From Anaerostipes caccae L1-92 (GTDB taxonomy: Bacteria > Bacillota > Clostridia > Lachnospirales > Lachnospiraceae), in assembly GCF_014467075.1 (NCBI RefSeq), contig NZ_AP023027.1, forward strand, positions 2,979,501-3,043,500: DNA of 64,000 nucleotides, read 5' to 3'. Positions 7,231-17,344 of the stretch are shown here, one piece after another (the first letter of the stretch is position 1; every line of letters starts with the position of its first letter). A model generated the notes under the pieces. It worked only from the letters and a program-made list of their open reading frames with translations. It was not told where the DNA came from and made no database searches. A program made the position numbers and the translations under genes.

Positions 7231-9120
7231 TTAAGCTGTGCGTTTCCACATATAACAGGTGATATATGGCTGTAAGTTGTTATGAGCACTTCCGCTTCCG
7301 GCAGACGCTGTTGAACCGGAAATTGTATGAGAGTGAGCCCCCGCACTGGTTGTTGCCTTGTTTGTAATGGCTGTATAACCGGATGTTGCATCAATAATTA
7401 CTTTATTTCCACTGCTTGCACCCCAAGTTGTCTTTTGATTCTTAAGGTTATGTGTATGTGAACCTGTTTCATTTGTTGCAAGCGTACCTTTTGCATGGGT
7501 ATGTGATGGCATTTGTGCTGTCGTAAGTATTACGGTTGCTGCACCTCCGGTCTTTTCAACTGTAGCGAAATTTGTATCATTTGCATTGACACCAACAGGC
7601 ACTCTTCCGGTTCCCCAGGCAGTCCATGTTCCTCCAAAATAAGTGGACGGATTTGTGGAACTGACGCTCATATAAATACTTCCAACTGGATACATCTGTT
7701 CCATAATGAATTTTTTAAGCAGCTTTCCATAAACCTTTACATCCCACTTTTCAGATACTTCAAAACAGTTGTCTGTTTCAGACACCTTGCCAACGGCTAC
7801 GCCTTTTCCTCCGCTTTTGAAGTCCATTACTACAGCGGCCGTTGAAACCACATCAACAACAGATATGGATGAGAAAGCATCGGTAATGGTATATCTGATT
7901 TCATATGACGTTTCTGTTGAAATACTGCCTCCGCCAAAGGTAAAGGCAGTACCGCTGCTAAATGAAACATTTGCATTCGTCCATTCTGCAGTGCCGGATT
8001 TACGGTATTCTGTTTTTCTTGTCACTGTATTCTTGCTGCTGCATGATGCAAAGCTGTAAGATAGAAGACCTCTGACATATGTTCCATCATCATTTGCAGT
8101 TCCATTGCTGGTCGCTCTCTGTGATTGATAGCTTGAAAAACTAGGGGCAGAATAGGCAATTACTGATATCGACACGGTTTTTGCATCAGATACTCTTCCC
8201 CTTGAATCAGTGACCGTTGCCGTGAAAGTAATCGTCCCGGACGAATTTAAAAAGCCCGTTGTAAGCGATGAAGCTGTTCCAGAATATCCACCACCACTGA
8301 TGTTATAAGATTTTACCGTTGAACCATAACTTCCGGCTGCTCCTTCAATTTTTAATGTTGCCCTGGATTTTGTCTGCACATAGATTCCCCATGCTGACGG
8401 AACACTTCCATCTACTCTTGTTGCTGACAAATTGTCAATAACAGGCTTTACCGATGCCGGAACTGTCAAAGTATGCGTACAGGTCTTTGACCCAACTTTC
8501 GTTGAGCCGCTATAGGTATCGCAAGTGATTGTGCAGGTACCGGATATGGCAGAAGGTATTTGATTTGCTAGCGATATAGGTGGTGTCCACGATACCGATG
8601 TTGATGAAGTCTTGCTTGCAATCGTACCTGTTGCACTTCCAAATTTATAGGTCAATGTATGCGTAAAAGAAGATGATGCTCTGCTTATCGTAATTGTTGC
8701 AGCACTACCCATATTTACATTAGTCGCTGATGCCGAAGATGCTCTGGGAATTGTATTGAGCGTATGTGTACCGCTTGCAGACACACTGACCGCATAGGAA
8801 TAAACGCCCGCCTCACAGCTTAAGCTAAAGGATTTTGTACCATCAGCGTTATGGGTAATCGTAGTTGAACCGGATGCGACTACCGTTCCGTTATACAATT
8901 TAATACGATTATCCGTTGAAGTCGAATATACCGTTGTACCATTAATAACAGCTTTGAACCCGCCTGCCATAACCCAAGAAGTAGTACTTCCTCCCGAACC
9001 TTTTAGTGTCCAGGCAATGGTAGATGTATTCTTTTCTATATTCTGACTGGAAAGCGTCCACGATAATGTAATGGAACGGCCTTCTTTTTGTCCTGTTGTG
9101 ATACTTCCGCTTGAAGCCAT
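7231..9120 (-). CDS. Tail fibre / receptor-binding protein (DUF859-like with collar-type C-terminus)
   Basis: A 629-residue Ser/Thr/Gly-rich protein. The first ~450 residues are a beta-rich DUF859-type structural region (SGSITTGQKEGRSITLSW, NADGTKSFSL, several fibronectin-like repeats). The last ~150 carry the tail-collar-like receptor segment: MYPVGSIYMS, FGGTWTAWGTGRVPVG, MPSHTH and the terminal NNLQPYITCYMWKR. His-rich HTH loops here typically bind metal in trimeric fibre tips. It sits between baseplate genes and lysis genes, as expected for the host-recognition protein. Confidence 0.85.
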   Translation of the reverse strand: MASSGSITTGQKEGRSITLSWTLSSQNIEKNTSTIAWTLKGSGGSTTSWVMAGGFKAVINGTTVYSTSTDNRIKLYNGTVVASGSTTITHNADGTKSFSLSCEAGVYSYAVSVSASGTHTLNTIPRASSASATNVNMGSAATITISRASSSFTHTLTYKFGSATGTIASKTSSTSVSWTPPISLANQIPSAISGTCTITCDTYSGSTKVGSKTCTHTLTVPASVKPVIDNLSATRVDGSVPSAWGIYVQTKSRATLKIEGAAGSYGSTVKSYNISGGGYSGTASSLTTGFLNSSGTITFTATVTDSRGRVSDAKTVSISVIAYSAPSFSSYQSQRATSNGTANDDGTYVRGLLSYSFASCSSKNTVTRKTEYRKSGTAEWTNANVSFSSGTAFTFGGGSISTETSYEIRYTITDAFSSISVVDVVSTAAVVMDFKSGGKGVAVGKVSETDNCFEVSEKWDVKVYGKLLKKFIMEQMYPVGSIYMSVSSTNPSTYFGGTWTAWGTGRVPVGVNANDTNFATVEKTGGAATVILTTAQMPSHTHAKGTLATNETGSHTHNLKNQKTTWGASSGNKVIIDATSGYTAITNKATTSAGAHSHTISGSTASAGSGSAHNNLQPYITCYMWKRTA

Positions 9121-9134
9121 GAATTAATCCTCCT

Positions 9135-9692
9135 TTATGATGCCGGCCCTCTCCACTTGATTGAAAGGTTTCCGTTAGTTCTTGGTATAAAATCAAACCA
9201 TCCCCTAGAGTCATTTCCAAGAGACAGCTTATTTCTAATTTCTGCATTCGTAATAACAAGACTCTGATTCGAAATGTAAGCAATCTTCTGTCCGTTCTCC
9301 TTAAAGGCAAGTTCATTATTAGAAAGCTCTGCTGTAAATGCATTACCGACTTTTCCAAGTTCAATAAGTGCTCCTTTAAATCTGATGTACTCTTCTAAAA
9401 GTTCTTGGTTTGAAGCCACGTTATTTTTAATTTCATCAGTAACAGCAGTGAAGTCCATACGAATCTCACTGCTGTTTTGTGTAATGCTTGTCTGAAAGTC
9501 CTGCTGAATTTTCTCCATATCAGATTTTTCTATATAGGTATCCTTTACAGAACTTAATATTTCATTGGATGTTTTGGTAATCTCAGAGTAGCACTCATGC
9601 ACTTGAACTTTCAGTGTTTCTACATCACCCAAGGCATCCTCATAAGCCGCAACACTCTGAAATGTATGTTGACATGATGTAAGAAGTGCCAT
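9135..9692 (-). CDS. Phage tail tip accessory protein, coiled coil
   Basis: A 185-residue protein with a long N-terminal coiled coil (about 20-115, heptads such as DVETLKVQVHECYSEITKTSNEI broken into segments) and a beta-rich C-terminal ~60 residues ending GWFDFIPRTNGNLSIKWRGP. The C-terminal part resembles the end of siphophage minor structural proteins that fold onto the baseplate. Spacing to both neighbours is 14-15 nt. I do not recognise a named family; a tail tip structural role is inferred from place and composition. Confidence 0.65.
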   Translation of the reverse strand: MALLTSCQHTFQSVAAYEDALGDVETLKVQVHECYSEITKTSNEILSSVKDTYIEKSDMEKIQQDFQTSITQNSSEIRMDFTAVTDEIKNNVASNQELLEEYIRFKGALIELGKVGNAFTAELSNNELAFKENGQKIAYISNQSLVITNAEIRNKLSLGNDSRGWFDFIPRTNGNLSIKWRGPAS

Positions 9693-9707
9693 TCAGACCA
9701 CCTCCCA

Positions 9708-11522
9708 TCATTTTGAAACATCGCACTGCAATGTAAGTAAGCTGTCGATATCTTCTGCCGAAAGATAGATGACCTTACCCGTCTTGGAAAAGGTCACTTC
9801 TTTACCGTCTTTATCCTGTGCGTACCAGGTGTAAGTAAGGCTCTGCTTTTCTGTCGCATTCACCCACGTTGTTCCGTTATATTTTATCAAGGTTACTGTC
9901 TTTGCCGTATGGTCGACCTTATACCAGAACATTCCGCTTGTCGGAGTAGATGGTGCAGTTTCACTGATATTTCCGAGCAATGGATCCACTTCTTTCTGAT
10001 TGGTACGAACGATAATATACGGTACTAAACCACCAAGATTATTCTTAACTGTATACCCTCCGATAGAGAGCATCTCCGATACATAAGGGTCTGACTTATC
10101 TTCCACTGTAATAACATCAACATAATTCTTTCCGCTATAGGTCATCGTGCATCGGTAGGACTGAATATTAACGATGTCTGCTCCGCTGACAGTCAGCGTA
10201 CCCACTGTTGCTCCGCTGATATTCGTCCATGAACCACCAGAGTATTTTGCCCATTGATATGTGGCACTTGTAATAACAGATGAACCCACATAGGCAGATG
10301 TTGCAAGCTGAATAGTTCCAGATTGATTCTGTACGATTGTTCCATTGGGTGCATAAACAGAAAATACAACTGCAGATGCACCATTGCTTCCTGCTTTGGA
10401 TTTTGTCCATGTAAACACCTTTGTGATGGTTTTACCGGAAATAGTGAATGTAAGTGTAATATCACCTGAAAGTACTGATGCATTTCCAAGGTCGGAGGAT
10501 GCCGCTACTGATAGTTCTAACTTTCCTGCCGCACTTGCTGTAGATGCTGTATTGGTTTTGACTGTGATGCCTGCAGGAAGTGTTCCCACAGCACAAGTAC
10601 AAGCCGTCTGTGTAATACCGACATATCCTGTAAAAGGAATGGAAATCGTACTTGCAGCTGCTGTCTTTCCAGCAGAGGTACAGGCAATCGACTGTGTTTC
10701 ATTTCCAAGAACAACAGATAGACCTCCTGTTCCGGCAGAACCCGGATTACCCTTATCACCTTTAGCACCATCATAGATTTTCGTAATTGTGATAGTATCG
10801 AATACATCACTCTCTGAAGTTGTTACTCTAATCTGTGCCACATTGTTTACAAAAATATTATGGGCAGGCTTTACTACCAATGTTCCGCCTGTAATGGAAG
10901 TATTATCGGAAGTTGTCGGATAATCCGTCCATGTTCCACTATTGTTTTTATACTGCCATTTGGCAACAGTTACACCTTGCACCTGTGCAGTAAGTGTTGC
11001 CTGCGATGCACCAACAAGAGCCTGTGAAGTATCATACTTAAAGACATAAGTGTCACTGCTTACGGTACATAATTTTGCATTTGCCGCATTCTTCACCAAG
11101 GTATAGGTAATATCGGCAGTAATGTTTATCGTATTCTTGGTTTCAGAATCATAGTAGCTGATATAGCAGATGTAGGTAATCATGCCGGAGCTTGATGCTG
11201 ACAGCTTATTCTGATTGACCGTCAATACTCCATTTTTCACTGTTTCACCACTTGTCAATGCTGTTTCAGAAGATACACCATCTTTTCTCTTCCATGAAAT
11301 CGTTACGCCGCTTGCTGTCGGAGATACATTTGTCTGGTCAAGGAACAGCACAGGTGTCAGTACAAGATTCGTGCTTGCCCAGCTAGGAGCGTAAGTATGC
11401 GGCAGTACATTTGGATCTTCACTTTGCGTCTTCGGAAGATTGGATGTAATATATGCCGATAATTTTCTCTGATCCGTAATGTCAACAAAGGTCTGCTGAC
11501 TGGATGTTAAAATGGTTGCCAT
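9708..11522 (-). CDS. Large tail/baseplate structural protein with Ig-like repeats and a short collagen-like motif
   Basis: A 604-residue Thr/Ser/Ala-rich protein of repeated beta-sandwich-like modules (for example GVTISWKRKDG at about 75 and ATYQWAKYSGGSW at about 425, each followed by a Cys-containing strand). A GAKGDKGNPGSAG stretch near residue 255 is a short collagen-like linker of the kind found in phage fibres. Located between Tal-like tail protein and the coiled-coil gene, it is presumably part of the tail tip or side fibre. No enzymatic motif is visible. Confidence 0.7.
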   Translation of the reverse strand: MATILTSSQQTFVDITDQRKLSAYITSNLPKTQSEDPNVLPHTYAPSWASTNLVLTPVLFLDQTNVSPTASGVTISWKRKDGVSSETALTSGETVKNGVLTVNQNKLSASSSGMITYICYISYYDSETKNTINITADITYTLVKNAANAKLCTVSSDTYVFKYDTSQALVGASQATLTAQVQGVTVAKWQYKNNSGTWTDYPTTSDNTSITGGTLVVKPAHNIFVNNVAQIRVTTSESDVFDTITITKIYDGAKGDKGNPGSAGTGGLSVVLGNETQSIACTSAGKTAAASTISIPFTGYVGITQTACTCAVGTLPAGITVKTNTASTASAAGKLELSVAASSDLGNASVLSGDITLTFTISGKTITKVFTWTKSKAGSNGASAVVFSVYAPNGTIVQNQSGTIQLATSAYVGSSVITSATYQWAKYSGGSWTNISGATVGTLTVSGADIVNIQSYRCTMTYSGKNYVDVITVEDKSDPYVSEMLSIGGYTVKNNLGGLVPYIIVRTNQKEVDPLLGNISETAPSTPTSGMFWYKVDHTAKTVTLIKYNGTTWVNATEKQSLTYTWYAQDKDGKEVTFSKTGKVIYLSAEDIDSLLTLQCDVSK

Positions 11523-11536
11523 TTGAAAATTCCTCC

Positions 11537-12994
11537 TTAAATTTTTACTTCACAATAAAAGGACGCATTGTCATATACGTCCTCGGTAGTAATCGTTATT
11601 TGTTTCATACCGATATGGTTCTTATCCCACTCGGCATCTGCCTCTTCATCGGAGGACTTTCTATGCCAGATAAAGCATTCTGCCGATAAAGTATCCGTTA
11701 TGTCTTTATCCCAGGAATAGACCTTACACAGCATCGTGCTTTTCTGACCTTTGTTTTTGAAGATGTTTACTCCATTCACAACAAGTTCAGTTCTGTACAT
11801 CTTATTTGCATTGATGGAATCAATCTCCCCATGAATGCTTTCTATCTGATAGGTCTTGCCAAGGAGGTCATCTTCCAGTGCTGAGATGTTTTTATCCTGC
11901 TTTACTGTCTGCGATGTCAATGTAATGCCGCTTGCACCAATCGTTATTGTATTCCCAGCAGGATTTAGATAATCTCTTGTTTTGCTGACAACAAGATATG
12001 TTCCGTTTATGCCATGTGGCTTTGAGATGCATTCCACATACATCCTTGCCCGTATATCTCCGATATCCGCACCTGCATCAGATTCATCTACAATGACAAG
12101 TTCAATGCTTGTGACTCCCTGAGTCATATCGGAAAGGCGGCTCTTTGCTTTCCTTAGAAGATTTCCGGGAAGTGTTACATCATCCCAGACTTCCGTAACC
12201 CATATCCAGCCGATTTCTTTAACGGATAGTTCATCATAGATATAGTTCCTGCCATCATTGACAGAAGTAATATCTACCCGTTCATCTAATTCCGTTTCAT
12301 TGCCTTCTTCGTCAACAACTGATTTCTTTGCTCCAAGAGGAATCAGTGCAGTCGCTCTTTCCGTATGGTCTTTGGTAATCTTGACATCAATGATGTTCTT
12401 GCCAAATTCTACGGTCTGCAGTGACTTTAATTTGAAGTCCTCAAGATAGTCAATGTACTTTCCGTCTTTTTCATATCGCACCTGCAGATAACCTCCATGT
12501 GTACCTATCAGCTTATTCTTGATAGCATCCAATGTAACGGTATAATCGGAACTGCTGTAAGAAACATAGTCATTATCATCGGTTACAGTGACATTCCCGA
12601 TTTTGAACTGTTTCTGCTTTTCCACACTATTATTATGAACGGAAATAAACTGTTCAAATAATCCTCTCAGCGTACCTTTATATGAAAAAGGTGGCTGCAA
12701 GGTATCCTTCAGATAAGCAAGTGCTGATTCACAAGTCCAGGTATGAGTGTTATAAAAATCTGAACCATCATCAAGTGCCCTTCCTTCAAATACCACCTCG
12801 TCATCCTTTTTGCACTGAATCACAGACGCCATCGGTTTAATGGAATCAATGTACGGATGATTAAATGGGGCAGAGAGTGTAAAGCTGTCGATGTTTTCTG
12901 CATCTTCACTGACTACTGCCTGCGTAATAGCAAGTTTTGATAAATTAGGATGATAAAAAATCTGACCGTCCACATATACTTTGAATACACTCAT
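11537..12994 (-). CDS. Tail-associated protein (Tal / tail spike, siphophage minor structural protein)
   Basis: A 485-residue protein beginning MSVFKVYVDGQ. The second ATG was chosen: GGGAGG lies 7 nt ahead of it, while the first ATG abuts the site. The N-terminal ~330 residues (FTLSAPFNHPYIDSI, TWTCESALAYLKDT, YLQVRYEKDGKYIDYL) match the gp27-like ring fold shared by Tal proteins; the remainder is beta-rich. There is no clear peptidase motif. It overlaps the distal tail gene by 4 nt, the usual Dit-Tal order. Confidence 0.82.
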   Translation of the reverse strand: MSVFKVYVDGQIFYHPNLSKLAITQAVVSEDAENIDSFTLSAPFNHPYIDSIKPMASVIQCKKDDEVVFEGRALDDGSDFYNTHTWTCESALAYLKDTLQPPFSYKGTLRGLFEQFISVHNNSVEKQKQFKIGNVTVTDDNDYVSYSSSDYTVTLDAIKNKLIGTHGGYLQVRYEKDGKYIDYLEDFKLKSLQTVEFGKNIIDVKITKDHTERATALIPLGAKKSVVDEEGNETELDERVDITSVNDGRNYIYDELSVKEIGWIWVTEVWDDVTLPGNLLRKAKSRLSDMTQGVTSIELVIVDESDAGADIGDIRARMYVECISKPHGINGTYLVVSKTRDYLNPAGNTITIGASGITLTSQTVKQDKNISALEDDLLGKTYQIESIHGEIDSINANKMYRTELVVNGVNIFKNKGQKSTMLCKVYSWDKDITDTLSAECFIWHRKSSDEEADAEWDKNHIGMKQITITTEDVYDNASFYCEVKI

Positions 12995-13641
12995 AGGCAT
13001 CCCTCCCTATAGCGGAATGTGGTATTGCCACTGCTTTCAACCTTGATGCTGTTATTTCCGCGAGTTAGCTGCAGCTCCGGAATCACCCATGTACCGCTGC
13101 TCAGTGTCTTATGAAAAGTATCTGTTCCTATCTTCCATGAAAGTGCTGTATCAGCTGTTGTTATCACAGTAGGAACTACAGGCATATAATCACTTACAAG
13201 CACCACTGTTCCGCTTCCAGAAAAAACAACCTCCGTCATATCCACATGGTATCTATAGGAATCTGCATCACTGCTTTCCATCACAAGCTGACCTTTTCCG
13301 GTAAGCGGATCATAGGAAGATGACAGCTGCAAAGTTCCCACTGCATAAAGATTTGGTTCTTCGCTCGTCCTTACTCTACACAGTCTTCCGGCATAGCGAT
13401 TACTCATCTTGGCAGTAAGTTCATCAAACTTTACTCTTGTTCCAAGCATAGAGAATGTCAAAGTAAAGGCTCTCGGTTTGAAAGATACCAAGCCAAGAGC
13501 CTCGTTAAATCGGATAGGAGAATTGCGTCCTGGTACAGTAACCGTTTCTGCCTGTGACTGCGGTATCGGAAAATCGACCGTTTCTCTTACCCATCCATTC
13601 TTAAGCATGGATTCATCATCAATATAAATATCCGGTATCAT
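12991..13641 (-). CDS. Distal tail protein (Dit-like)
   Basis: A 216-residue protein. The pattern VRETVDFPIPQSQAETVTVPGRN near the N-terminus and the later galectin-like region (about 120-210) are typical of Dit proteins, which cap the tail tube and hold the baseplate. Overlaps by 4 nt with both the tape measure gene upstream and Tal downstream indicate coupled translation. Confidence 0.8.
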   Translation of the reverse strand: MIPDIYIDDESMLKNGWVRETVDFPIPQSQAETVTVPGRNSPIRFNEALGLVSFKPRAFTLTFSMLGTRVKFDELTAKMSNRYAGRLCRVRTSEEPNLYAVGTLQLSSSYDPLTGKGQLVMESSDADSYRYHVDMTEVVFSGSGTVVLVSDYMPVVPTVITTADTALSWKIGTDTFHKTLSSGTWVIPELQLTRGNNSIKVESSGNTTFRYREGCL

Positions 13642-16600
13642 AGTGCAAGCCTCCTTGTTATCTTCTGCTGTTTTCCAAGTCCGTCATCAATGGCCGGAAG
13701 CAAATGTCCTACAAGCGTTCCATCTTCCAGATAAATTCCCTTAGAACTATTGTCTGCAATAATGGCCAGATACTTTTCCATACCGCTCATATTCAGTTTG
13801 CTGTCAAGCATTGACTCAAGCTGTTTATAGAATCCGGAAAGCGGAAGTATCGCCTCTGCTCCTGCTTCTCCTCCCATCATAAGAGAAGAACCGTTCATGC
13901 CAAACGCAGTCGGTTTTGTCATGATACCGCCTTCCTTATACCAATCAATTGAAAGATGCGGTACGGACGGAGGTGCAATAGAAAGCTTGCCTGTCACTTT
14001 GAAATGCGGCAGCTTAATCTTAGGAAGTGACAGTTTCATGCCGGAGAAGAATCCCTTAATGGCATCAACCACACTCTTGACTTTATTTTTTACCGCCTCA
14101 ATCGGTGTAATAATAGCCGACTTGATTCCATTCCATACAGAGGTGGCAGTACTCTTGATGCTGTTAAACACAGAGGATACCGTACTTTTCACAGCATTAA
14201 ATACTGTGCTGACCGTATTCTTAATAGCATTAACCGGAGTCGTAACGGCAGTCTTTATCGCATTCCATACTGTAGTCGCTGTGTTTTTGATTGCATTAAA
14301 TACTGTGGTTACAACTGTTTTGATAGCATTCACCACCGTTGTCACAACCGACTTTATGGCATTCCAAACCGTAGTAAATACTGTCTTGATAGCATTCATC
14401 ACGGTGCTGACAACGGACGAAACTGCATTGATTACGGTTGTAACCTTTTCTTTGATTGCATCCCAAACAGCAATAACAATTTCCTTACAGTTCTCCCAAA
14501 TAAATCGGAATGGCAAAGTGATGATGTCAAATGCCGCCTCAAGGATAGATGCAATAAACATAATCCCTGTTTGGACGGTATTCTTGATGCCTTCCCATAG
14601 GTTTGTAAAAAAGGTGGAAATACCCGTCCAGATGCCGACAAAGAAATCCTTAATGCCTGTCCATACTTCATTCCACGATGTGCCAAACCATCCAAGCACT
14701 ACATCTGCAATATTTCTTATTGCATTCATATAGTTGGTAAAGGTATTCTTGATGAAATCCCAAACCGAACCGAAGATGCCTTTGACACCTTCCCATACCT
14801 GCGACCAGTTGCCGGTAAAGATACCGATAAATACATCAAGGATTCCAGTGATAACTCCAAGAACACCCTCCAGAATATTGGCAATCTGCGTAAACACGCC
14901 TTCAAACACCGGAGCAAGGAAACTGCATAATGCGTTCCAAATGGCAGATACAACTTCCTTGAAGTTCTGGAAATCAAAGCCTAATGCATTGAGTCTGTCT
15001 GTGATGCCTTTTGCAAATCCGCTGAAGATTTCTTTGATGCGATTCCAGATAGCAATAATACTGTCACGGAACTCCTCATTCGTTTTCCATAGATGGATAA
15101 AAGCTGCAACTAATGTTCCGATAATCGCCACAACTGCAACGACAGGTGCGGAGATGCCGCCAATTGCCGCACCAACCTTTCCCATAACACCGGATAGTCC
15201 TCCGGCATTAGAAATAAGGCTTGTTATCTTCAAACCAAACTTACTGAACGCCTGCATGGCCACACCGACTTTTGATATGACCGTTCCAAGAATTACAAGT
15301 ACCGGTCCCAGTGCAGCTACAAAAAGACCAATCTTTACAATGACCTGCCTTGTACCTTCATCAAGGTTATTCAGCCAATCTACGAAAGACTGAACCTTTG
15401 CCACGATATTCTTTATCATCGGCATGAGTGCTTCACCGATAGAAATGGCAAATCCCTCAACTGCCGACTTTAAAATGGTAAGCTGACCTTTTAAGTTATC
15501 AAGCTGCGTATCAGCCATTTGCTGTGCCGCTCCGCCACTGTTTTCAATAGCAGTCTGCAAATCCGTCCAGGTATCCCCTGTATTGGCAAGCAGTGCATTT
15601 ACTGATGAAAGATCGGTCTTATTAAAAATCTTGCTGATGATGTTTGCTTTTTCTTCGGAGGTCATGCCATCCATTGAAGAATTCAAATCTCCAAGAATAT
15701 CATTCAGACTCCTCATATTTCCTTCGGAATCATAGACAGATACACCTAATTGATTCATGAGTTTCGATGCACCGTCAGTAGGATTTTGAAGTGAAAGAAT
15801 AACGTTTCTTAAATGCGTACCACCCTCTGCACCTTTAATACCGTTGTTTGCAAGAATACCAAGTGCAGTGTTAAGTTCTGCTGTTCCGCCTTTAACGGAT
15901 TTTGCTGTAGCACCGATTGTAAGAATACCTTCACCAAGCTGACCAACGGAGGTGTTGGTAGTTGATGCAGTTTTTGCCATCTGGTCAACCATCTTGTCGG
16001 CATCTTTCACTTCCATACCAAGAGCAGACATCGCATCCGTTACCATATCCGATGCAGATGCAAGATCAATATTACCTGCTGCCGCTAAGTTAAGAACGAT
16101 CGGAAGCGTGTCACACATCTGCTGTGTATCATATCCGGCAAGTGCTAAATAATTTAAAGCCTCAGCACACTCACTTGCAGAATATGCTGTTTTTGCACCC
16201 ATCGTCTTTGCAAGGTCGGACAATGTATCCATTGTATTAACAGACTGACCATTTACCTTGGACATGGAATCTTTGGTAATTCCCATCGTAGCCTGTACCT
16301 GGCTCATGGAAGATTCAAAATCAGCGGCAGTCTTTACTGCAGCACCGCCCATCGCAGTTACCGCTGCCGATGCAACAGATACTTTCTTGCCGACATTCGT
16401 AACTCCATTACCGAAAGACTCAACCTTTGAACCGACCTCACCTATTTTTGTAAGAGTCTGATTAGTCTTAGATGCCTGGGATTCCAGTCGTTTGAGTTCT
16501 GCCTCAGTTTCTGCAATCTCTCTTTGAAGGGCATCGTACTGTTCCTGTGAAATCTCGCCTTTTTGCAGCTGTTCGTTTGCTTGCTCTGCGGCAGTTTTTA

Positions 16601-16823
16601 ATGTAGCAAGTTTCTCTTTGGTTTCACCAATAGCCTGCGTTAACAGTTTCTGTTTCTGAGCAAGCAGATTTGTATTTGTAGGATCTAGTTTTAGAAGTCT
16701 TTCAACATCCTTTAATGCAGACTGCGTATTTTTAATCTGTCCGTTGACTCCCTTAAGGGCAGTCTGCAGCTTGGTAGTATCACCGCCAATTTCGACAGTG
16801 ATACCTTTGATTCTGTTTGCCAT
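13638..16823 (-). CDS. Tail tape measure protein
   Basis: A 1061-residue protein that sets tail length and is ejected with DNA. Residues 1-125 are a coiled coil (LKGVNGQIKNTQSALKDVERL). A TMP core domain follows (about 160-470, with MAKTASTTNTSVGQLGEG and GIKGAEGGTHLRN). Strong hydrophobic stretches occur at about 485-585, then Trp-rich repeats and an array of 11-residue repeats built on VTTVxNAIKT. The C-terminus ends with a polar globular part. Its length predicts a tail of roughly 150-160 nm by the usual 1.5 Å per residue rule. Confidence 0.92.
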   Translation of the reverse strand: MANRIKGITVEIGGDTTKLQTALKGVNGQIKNTQSALKDVERLLKLDPTNTNLLAQKQKLLTQAIGETKEKLATLKTAAEQANEQLQKGEISQEQYDALQREIAETEAELKRLESQASKTNQTLTKIGEVGSKVESFGNGVTNVGKKVSVASAAVTAMGGAAVKTAADFESSMSQVQATMGITKDSMSKVNGQSVNTMDTLSDLAKTMGAKTAYSASECAEALNYLALAGYDTQQMCDTLPIVLNLAAAGNIDLASASDMVTDAMSALGMEVKDADKMVDQMAKTASTTNTSVGQLGEGILTIGATAKSVKGGTAELNTALGILANNGIKGAEGGTHLRNVILSLQNPTDGASKLMNQLGVSVYDSEGNMRSLNDILGDLNSSMDGMTSEEKANIISKIFNKTDLSSVNALLANTGDTWTDLQTAIENSGGAAQQMADTQLDNLKGQLTILKSAVEGFAISIGEALMPMIKNIVAKVQSFVDWLNNLDEGTRQVIVKIGLFVAALGPVLVILGTVISKVGVAMQAFSKFGLKITSLISNAGGLSGVMGKVGAAIGGISAPVVAVVAIIGTLVAAFIHLWKTNEEFRDSIIAIWNRIKEIFSGFAKGITDRLNALGFDFQNFKEVVSAIWNALCSFLAPVFEGVFTQIANILEGVLGVITGILDVFIGIFTGNWSQVWEGVKGIFGSVWDFIKNTFTNYMNAIRNIADVVLGWFGTSWNEVWTGIKDFFVGIWTGISTFFTNLWEGIKNTVQTGIMFIASILEAAFDIITLPFRFIWENCKEIVIAVWDAIKEKVTTVINAVSSVVSTVMNAIKTVFTTVWNAIKSVVTTVVNAIKTVVTTVFNAIKNTATTVWNAIKTAVTTPVNAIKNTVSTVFNAVKSTVSSVFNSIKSTATSVWNGIKSAIITPIEAVKNKVKSVVDAIKGFFSGMKLSLPKIKLPHFKVTGKLSIAPPSVPHLSIDWYKEGGIMTKPTAFGMNGSSLMMGGEAGAEAILPLSGFYKQLESMLDSKLNMSGMEKYLAIIADNSSKGIYLEDGTLVGHLLPAIDDGLGKQQKITRRLAL
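14110..14430 (-). repeat. 33-bp tandem coding repeats in the tape measure gene
   Basis: About nine degenerate copies of an 11-residue unit (pattern V/T-x-T-T-V-x-N-A-I-K-x) are encoded back to back. Trp/Phe or Val alternate at the sixth place. These are helical hendecad-type repeats of a tape measure shaft and explain long antisense open frames here. Confidence 0.8.
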
Positions 16824-16883
16824 TGGCGTCTACCTCCTTAAAAATTTGCAAAATAAAAGCCCGGTATCTTCCGAGCATAAGAA

Positions 16884-16914
16884 GAGCACCAACCATTTCT
16901 GATTGATGCTCTTT
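16884..16914 (-). terminator. Hairpin after the small basic gene, possible terminator
   Basis: AGAGCATCAATC and GGTTGGTGCTCT pair imperfectly around a 6-nt loop. The minus-strand T tract is weak (TCTT), while the plus strand has TTTTCG. It lies between the stop codon of the small gene and the tape measure start. Confidence 0.45.
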
Positions 16915-16931
16915 TCGTTCATATTTAATGA

Positions 16932-17180
16932 TTAGTCAAAATCATAAGGATTGCTATAGCACATCCAATCAAGCGGATACATAACACCATGCTCAGCTTC
17001 AAATTCTGCTTGACGCTTGGCTTGACGTTTAGCATCCTGCTTACGAGAGACTTTCTTTGTCATCTTATCATTTGACATTCTGGCCTTGTAAGCTTTGTTG
17101 TTTGGATTGTTCTGATTTGCATAATCATCAAGTTGTTGTTTTGTATGTGTCTTTGCAGACACTCCTTTTTTCTTTGCCAT
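16932..17180 (-). CDS. Small highly basic protein, unknown function (moron-like)
   Basis: An 82-residue protein, MAKKKGVSAK..., rich in Lys, Arg, Gln and Asn with no hydrophobic core until the C-terminal MYPLDWMCYSNPYDFD. AAGGAGAAACGTTC precedes the chosen ATG. It interrupts the otherwise compact chaperone-tape measure order and has its own promoter and a ~165-nt structured leader, the arrangement of a moron gene. Similar short basic proteins occur in clostridial phages; I know of no assigned function. It could bind nucleic acid. Confidence 0.65.
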   Translation of the reverse strand: MAKKKGVSAKTHTKQQLDDYANQNNPNNKAYKARMSNDKMTKKVSRKQDAKRQAKRQAEFEAEHGVMYPLDWMCYSNPYDFD

Positions 17181-17344
17181 GAACGTTTCTCCTTTCTCCT
17201 TGACTCCTAATATATGATTACGCACAAGATAGCGGACACTACGTCACCTTCTTAGCTGAATCCTGAAAAGGATTATCTCTGCATTTAATCAAAATGCAAG
17301 GTTGGAGAACAATTTTTACATCTAGTGTAAAAATCTTCGCTAAT
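17181..17344 (-). ncRNA. Structured 5' leader or small RNA upstream of the basic gene
   Basis: Three successive hairpins are readable on the minus strand: TTTTTACA/TGTAAAAA with a short loop, GCATTT/AAATGC, and AATCCT/AGGATT, then an imperfect AAGA...TCTT arm near the ribosome binding site. The region holds no good open frame. It could be a regulatory leader, or an independent RNA made from the promoter just upstream. No known riboswitch class was recognised. Confidence 0.4.

Noticed and set aside
14110..14430. Regular 33-bp repeats that could suggest a CRISPR array
   Set aside because: Repeats are contiguous, degenerate and in frame within a coding gene, with no unique spacers.
13897..15393. 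Long plus-strand open frames opposite the tape measure gene
   Set aside because: They mirror the repetitive hendecad coding of the minus-strand tape measure gene, have no ribosome binding sites and give low-complexity Val/Thr/Ile proteins.
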